A stretch of 9,060 bases of DNA from JAENWH01 sp038248745 (lineage in GTDB: Bacteria; Bacillota; Clostridia; Peptostreptococcales; Anaerovoracaceae): NCBI GenBank assembly GCA_038248745.1, contig JBBRXC010000064.1, positions 1 through 9,060 of the forward strand. The letters run 5' to 3'. Every line of letters begins with the position of its first letter. Position 1 is the stretch's first letter. The position numbers were made by a program, and so were the translations under genes. Below, piece by piece: positions 5,435 through 9,060 of this stretch. The notes under the pieces are model-generated. The model made no database searches. It was not told where the DNA came from and saw only the letters and a list, made by a program, of their open reading frames with translations.

Positions 5435-6263
5435 GTGTAATTCTTCTACCTTCTCTTTTGAAGGTTTGGGCAAATTCATTGGCCATGGTTACAGAACGAT
5501 GTTGGCCTCCGGTACATCCAAAAGCGATATTTAGAGAATATTTTCCTTCCTTGATATACGCAGGTATTATTGCATTGATCACTTTATGCATAGATTCAAA
5601 AAAAAGTTTGGTTTCTGGCTGCTTCATCACGTAATCTCTGATTTTTTTATTATTCCCCGTAAATCCCTTCAGGCTTGCCACATAAAATGGATTGGGGATG
5701 AATCTCATGTCAAATACCATATCTGCCTCTAAAGGAATCCCATTTTTGTACCCAAAGGATTGTATGTTTATCGTAAATGATGAAGAATCACCATCTTCAG
5801 AAAAAATCTTAATGATTTCTTCTCTAAGTTTTAAAGGTTTCATATTTGAGGTATCTATGACGTAATCAGCAATATCTCTGATTTCCTGGAGTAAATACCT
5901 TTCTTTCTTCAACCCTTCTCGCACGGTTCCCGCCCTAGAAAGTGGATGCATCCTTCTTGTTTCCTTAAATCTTCTGATCAGCACTTCATCCGTTGCTTCA
6001 AGAAAAAGAATTTTATATTCTATGCCCCCCAGTTTTATTTCCTTCAGGCACTTCTTTAAATCCCCAAAAAAATCTCCGCCTCTAATATCAACAATAAAAG
6101 CCACTTTTTCAACAAGGCTGTTTTCGTTTGTTGCCAGTTTTATAAAGTTCATAATTAATGCAGGTGGCATGTTGTCTATGCAATAATAGCCTAAATCTTC
6201 AAGGCATATAACACCTTGAGATTTCCCCGCACCAGAAAGTCCAGTTACAATTACAACTTCCAT
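5415..6263 (-). CDS. rapZ: RapZ/YvcJ-family nucleotide-binding protein
   Basis: The protein is 282 residues from the chosen start. It has the P-loop GLSGAGKS (8-15), an IVDIRGGDFF segment like Walker B, the FLEATDEVLIRRFKETRRMHPLS region, and the C-terminal RapZ block FGCTGGQHRSVTMANEF. In E. coli RapZ is an adaptor for RNase E decay of the sRNA GlmZ; in Bacillus the homologue YvcJ binds and hydrolyses nucleotides and influences competence. GlmZ is not expected in Clostridia. I prefer the ATG at 6263, which has GGAG five bases upstream and gives the family N-terminus MEVVIVTGLSGAGKS. The ATG at 6278 overlaps the PHP stop by one base (TAATG) and would add five residues. No terminator follows, so transcripts may continue into the BKACE gene. 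Confidence 0.92.
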   Translation of the reverse strand: MEVVIVTGLSGAGKSQGVICLEDLGYYCIDNMPPALIMNFIKLATNENSLVEKVAFIVDIRGGDFFGDLKKCLKEIKLGGIEYKILFLEATDEVLIRRFKETRRMHPLSRAGTVREGLKKERYLLQEIRDIADYVIDTSNMKPLKLREEIIKIFSEDGDSSSFTINIQSFGYKNGIPLEADMVFDMRFIPNPFYVASLKGFTGNNKKIRDYVMKQPETKLFFESMHKVINAIIPAYIKEGKYSLNIAFGCTGGQHRSVTMANEFAQTFKREGRRITLEHRDL

Positions 6264-6277
6264 GTTCTCTCCAATCA

Positions 6278-7060
6278 TTAATATTCTTCAATATTTACAA
6301 CACGTGACATGTCTATCCCTGCATCCAGCGCTCTTTTAATTGCATCGCTGCAGTCTCCAATTCTCTCTGGTTGATGTGCATCACTGCTTACGATGAATTT
6401 CACCTGGGTCTTTGCAAGTATTTTAAGTTCTTCTATGGTTAAATGCTCATGCCATGAACTGATTTCCATCAAAGTTCCCCGCCTTGCACAAGCTTCTCCT
6501 ATTTTTAAAATATCAAAATCCGCTTTATCTCCTGGGTGTGTCAATATGTTGATTTCATTTTCCATGATGGCTTTAATGACCATATTTGTATTTTTATTTA
6601 AAAGCAATCTAGTTGTTCCATCTGCCTTGTAAGGCTTTTTAGAAATCTTTTTAGTAATCTTTCTTGCCATATTGACACCAAAATTATTTAGCGCATAAGC
6701 ATTCAACACGCCAAAGTGATAACCCGCCAAAATGTAATCAAATAGCTTTGATTCTTCTATGGTGATATCAAGATTATTATTTTTATTAATGATATTTGCT
6801 TCTATGCCCAGTAAGATCTCCATCTCGGGATAAATACGCTTCAACCTATCAATTTCAGCCCGCATAACCGGTACGTTTTTCCTTTTGATTCCAAAGGTTA
6901 AATGCCCAGGCCCATGGTCCGTAATGGCAATCCCCGTCAGTCCTTTTTCTATGGCAGCCTTCACATTGTCTTCAATTGTGCCCTGTCCATGGGAAAACAC
7001 TGTATGCGTATGGTAATCATACTTCACTCTAAAATTTTTATCTGCTGTCGCCATATCCAT
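6278..7060 (-). CDS. PHP-domain metal-dependent phosphohydrolase
   Basis: This 260-residue PHP-superfamily enzyme keeps all the usual metal ligands: H17 and H19 (DYHTHT), H24, D48/H49 (ITDHGPGH), E87 (GIEANI), H115 (YHFG), H175 (HPGDK), and D227/H229 (SSDAH). It belongs with small stand-alone hydrolases of the YcdX/histidinol-phosphatase type that remove phosphate using a trinuclear metal site. Its substrate is unknown; no histidine genes are nearby. A GTG at 7063 could also start it. I prefer the ATG at 7060 because GAAGG lies six bases before it, whereas GTG is only three bases away. It follows murB by 61 bases and overlaps the possible upstream start of rapZ by one base, consistent with an operon. 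Confidence 0.85.
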   Translation of the reverse strand: MDMATADKNFRVKYDYHTHTVFSHGQGTIEDNVKAAIEKGLTGIAITDHGPGHLTFGIKRKNVPVMRAEIDRLKRIYPEMEILLGIEANIINKNNNLDITIEESKLFDYILAGYHFGVLNAYALNNFGVNMARKITKKISKKPYKADGTTRLLLNKNTNMVIKAIMENEINILTHPGDKADFDILKIGEACARRGTLMEISSWHEHLTIEELKILAKTQVKFIVSSDAHQPERIGDCSDAIKRALDAGIDMSRVVNIEEY

Positions 7061-7121
7061 CACTTACCTTCTTAAATCAATCGGCTCCGCTGCTACTCTT
7101 CTTATTGCTAATGGCCTGCTG

Positions 7122-8033
7122 CTAATCTTCTCCAATAATTCTAACCTCTGGTTCTAACCGGACCCCTGTTTTATCGTAAACTGTGTTCTGCACCAATCGC
7201 ATGAGAGAAAGGATGTCTTTTGTCGTTGCATTTCCTTCATTTATAATAAATCCCGAATGCAATGGAGAAACTCTTGCATCTCCAACCATTAAACCTTTTA
7301 AGCCAGCCTCTTCAATAAGTTTGCTTGCATACCCGCCTGCAGGTCTTTTGAAAAAACTTCCGGCGCTGGGGAAATTCATTGGTTGTTTTTCATTTCTCCT
7401 ATCCGTCAAATCTTTCATTGTCTCAGAAATTATCTTCTTTTCTCCTGTTTCAAGTTCCAACGTAACGCTTGTGATGGCATCTCCAGTTTTCCCAAAGATA
7501 CTTTTTCTATAGCTCAGTTCCATTTTGTCATTTGTAATGGTATATTCCCGGCTACCGTCTCTGGTAACAGCCTTCGCCTCCTTGACAATCTGAGACATTT
7601 CCCAGCCGTATGCGCCGGCATTCATAAATAAGGCGCCACCCATGGATCCTGGAATGCCACTGGCAAATTCAAACCCTTTCAATTCTGCCTCCAAGGCTTG
7701 CTCCGCCACTTTTGACAGTAAAACGCCGGCTCCTATAATCATGGTTTTATCTTTTTTATCTACTGCAACCTGTTGAAAACCTTCTCCAAGTTTGATAATG
7801 ATACCGTCAAATCCGCCATCCTTCACCAGAAGGTTTGAGCCATTTCCTATTACGATAAATTCTTTTTTGAAACTTGTCACAATCTTTAATGCTCTTTTTA
7901 ATTCATCCATATTTTTTGGAATCACAAGCATAGAAACCTTGCCCCCAGCTTTAAAAGAAGTATATTCTTTCATGCTCACGGCTTCAATAAATTTAATCTT
8001 TTCTAATTGTCTACATATCATATAATTATTCAT
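7122..8033 (-). CDS. murB: UDP-N-acetylenolpyruvoylglucosamine reductase
   Basis: The 303-residue flavoenzyme reduces UDP-GlcNAc-enolpyruvate to UDP-MurNAc with NADPH, the second committed step of peptidoglycan precursor synthesis in the cytoplasm. FAD-binding motifs are YTSFKAGG (24-31), GNGSNLLV (63-70) and SGIPGSMGGALFMNAGAYG (125-143). Catalytic candidates are R176 in YRKS, S226 in GSFFKRP, and E296 in LEPEVRIIG. The length and the compact C-terminal part fit the shorter type II enzymes common in Firmicutes. It is the first gene of the murB - PHP - rapZ group. The start is unusual: no ribosome site precedes the ATG at 8033 and a TATAAT box lies only six bases upstream; the next ATG (8021) has none either. 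Confidence 0.95.
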   Translation of the reverse strand: MNNYMICRQLEKIKFIEAVSMKEYTSFKAGGKVSMLVIPKNMDELKRALKIVTSFKKEFIVIGNGSNLLVKDGGFDGIIIKLGEGFQQVAVDKKDKTMIIGAGVLLSKVAEQALEAELKGFEFASGIPGSMGGALFMNAGAYGWEMSQIVKEAKAVTRDGSREYTITNDKMELSYRKSIFGKTGDAITSVTLELETGEKKIISETMKDLTDRRNEKQPMNFPSAGSFFKRPAGGYASKLIEEAGLKGLMVGDARVSPLHSGFIINEGNATTKDILSLMRLVQNTVYDKTGVRLEPEVRIIGED

Positions 8034-8039
8034 ATTTAT

Positions 8040-8045
8040 ATTATA
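8040..8045 (-). promoter_or_regulatory. Extended -10 promoter of murB
   Basis: TATAAT on the minus strand is preceded by TGG (an extended -10) but the expected -35 position holds only ATCTTT. The box ends six bases before the murB ATG, so transcription would start at or beside the start codon. Confidence 0.5.
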
Positions 8046-8119
8046 CCATATCTCCCTCTTTTAAAGATAAAAATGTTTATTCTTGCTTTTTATATGGCGA
8101 AAAATATTTATTGCTATTT

Positions 8120-8137
8120 TATGAGTAATTATACATA
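8120..8137 (+). promoter_or_regulatory. ArgR-binding site (ARG box) upstream of argG
   Basis: TATGAGTAATTATACATA differs from the 18-bp ARG box pattern WNTGNATWWWWATNCANW at one position. A second, weaker match whose left half is good (TATGAATATTTAT, 8140-8152) follows after two bases, close to the 2-3 bp spacing of tandem ARG boxes, and reaches the -35 box. Repression of argG by an arginine-responsive ArgR is inferred. Confidence 0.55.
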
Positions 8138-8153
8138 ATTATGAATATTTATC

Positions 8154-8182
8154 TTGCATTATACATAATCCCATTGTATACT
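8154..8182 (+). promoter_or_regulatory. Promoter of argG
   Basis: TTGCAT (8154-8159) and TATACT (8177-8182) are separated by 17 bases. Transcription should begin near 8189, followed by AAGGAGG at 8197-8203 and the ATG at 8212. The weaker ARG-box match overlaps the -35 box. Confidence 0.75.
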
Positions 8183-8211
8183 TATCATATAATTCTAAGG
8201 AGGAAATAAAA

Positions 8212-9060
8212 ATGTCAAAAGAAAAAATAGTTTTAGCTTATTCAGGAGGATTAGATACCTCAATTATACTTACCTGGTTAAAAGAAAAATATGATTGTGA
8301 AATCATTGCAGTATGTTTAGATGCAGGCCAAAAGGAAGATTATGTTGCCTTGGAAAAAAAGGCCTACGCTACGGGTGCTTCAAAGTCATATATATTAAAC
8401 ATTCAGGAAGAATTTGTGACCGATTATATCTGGCCGACGCTAAAGGCTGGCGCTGTTTATGAAAACGATTATTTACTTGGTACTTCCATGGCAAGACCCC
8501 TGATGGCTAAAAAACTTGTTGAAATTGCAGAAAAAGAAGGGGCACTTATTATTGCTCACGGATGTACTGGGAAGGGTAATGACCAAGTTCGTTTTGAGAC
8601 GACCATAAAAGCGCTTAACCCTGCTATTCATATCATTGCTCCGTGGAGAACATGGGATCTTTGTTCCCGAGAAGAATGTATTGAATATGCGAAAGAGCAT
8701 AACATTCCTATTGCTCAAACGGCAGAAAAAATATATAGTAGAGATGAAAACATATGGCACATCAGTCATGAAGGCGGAAATCTTGAAAACCCATGGAATG
8801 AGCACCAGGAGGATATCCTTGTATTAAGTGTTCCTATCGAAAAAGCACCAGACACGCCCACATTTGTTGAAATAGGGTTTCAAAAGGGAATTCCTGTCTC
8901 TGTGAATCATAAGAAAATGGGGCCAGTGGAACTTTTAACAGCATTAAACGATTTGGGAAGCGCCAATGGTGTTGGCACCATTGATATTGTTGAAAATAGA
9001 CTAGTTGGGATGAAATCTCGTGGCGTTTACGAGACGCCAGGTGGTACAATTCTTTACAAA
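8212..9060 (+). CDS. argG: Argininosuccinate synthase, N-terminal 283 residues
   Basis: The gene runs off the right edge after 283 codons; the family is about 400 residues long. The enzyme joins citrulline and aspartate with ATP hydrolysed to AMP and PPi, giving argininosuccinate, the penultimate step of arginine synthesis. The N-type ATP-pyrophosphatase P-loop AYSGGLDTS is at residues 9-17, and the ATP/aspartate/citrulline region AHGCTGKGNDQVRFE is at 115-129. Conserved NIWHISHEGGNLE and GVGTIDIVENRLVGMKSRGVYETPGG blocks follow. The start is fixed by AAGGAGG eight bases upstream. It is transcribed away from murB and has its own promoter with a likely ArgR site. argH is a reasonable guess for the next gene but lies outside the window. 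Confidence 0.96.
   Translation, partial: MSKEKIVLAYSGGLDTSIILTWLKEKYDCEIIAVCLDAGQKEDYVALEKKAYATGASKSYILNIQEEFVTDYIWPTLKAGAVYENDYLLGTSMARPLMAKKLVEIAEKEGALIIAHGCTGKGNDQVRFETTIKALNPAIHIIAPWRTWDLCSREECIEYAKEHNIPIAQTAEKIYSRDENIWHISHEGGNLENPWNEHQEDILVLSVPIEKAPDTPTFVEIGFQKGIPVSVNHKKMGPVELLTALNDLGSANGVGTIDIVENRLVGMKSRGVYETPGGTILYK

Noticed and set aside
7079..7124. In-frame open extension of about 14 codons after the murB TAG
   Set aside because: It lacks a recognised readthrough context, and MurB already ends with the usual EPEVRIIG tail.
7183..8025. Several plus-strand open frames opposite murB
   Set aside because: They lie wholly within murB, have no initiation signals and look like translations of antisense DNA.
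8473..9049. Minus-strand open frames opposite argG (8473-8805 and 8834-9049) and the plus-strand frame 8636-8827
   Set aside because: They are shadows of the clearly coding argG frame and lack ribosome sites.

Overview
The window looks like chromosomal DNA of a low-GC Gram-positive anaerobe of the class Clostridia. This rests on the AT-rich sequence, the TTGnnn/TATAAT promoters, the strong AAGGAGG-type ribosome sites, and the cell-wall/regulatory block murB - PHP hydrolase - rapZ - whiA, a Firmicutes arrangement. A gene of the lysine-fermentation enzyme family (Kce/BKACE) suggests an amino-acid fermenter; the genus cannot be read from the sequence.

Layout. Positions 1-144 (+) hold the end of a small membrane protein. 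It converges on a minus-strand stretch (about 183-1461) containing a 32-codon gene (227-325), a PnuC-type nicotinamide riboside transporter (452-1150) with its own promoter and a structured attenuator-like leader (1153-1261), and a headless relic reading frame (1276-1461). Next on the minus strand come the 23S rRNA uracil methyltransferase gene rlmD (1526-2983), a hotdog thioesterase (3038-3469) and whiA (3466-4410), which probably form one operon ending at the terminator at 1459-1491. A DUF849/BKACE gene (4511-5335) has its own promoter and terminator. It lies between whiA and the upstream group rapZ (5415-6263), PHP hydrolase (6278-7060) and murB (7122-8033). A 178-bp divergent intergenic region separates murB from argG (8212 to the edge, +), which has a clear promoter and a near-consensus ArgR box.

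How the genes fit together. MurB makes UDP-MurNAc, while RapZ and WhiA are regulatory proteins usually found beside the gluconeogenesis factor YvcK; here no yvcK is present and the BKACE gene sits in its usual place. RlmD modifies 23S rRNA, PnuC supplies an NAD precursor, and ArgG belongs to arginine synthesis.

Most notable features. (1) A roughly 128-bp direct repeat of the rlmD 3' tail plus its terminator brackets the pnuC block, as if a 1.28-kb unit had inserted at, or been duplicated from, the end of rlmD. The distal copy of the tail is read in a different frame as a small gene with its own promoter and ribosome site. (2) The pnuC leader can form two mutually exclusive structures, one of them a terminator, and I could not assign it to a known riboswitch class. 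(3) A BKACE cassette occupies the usual yvcK position.
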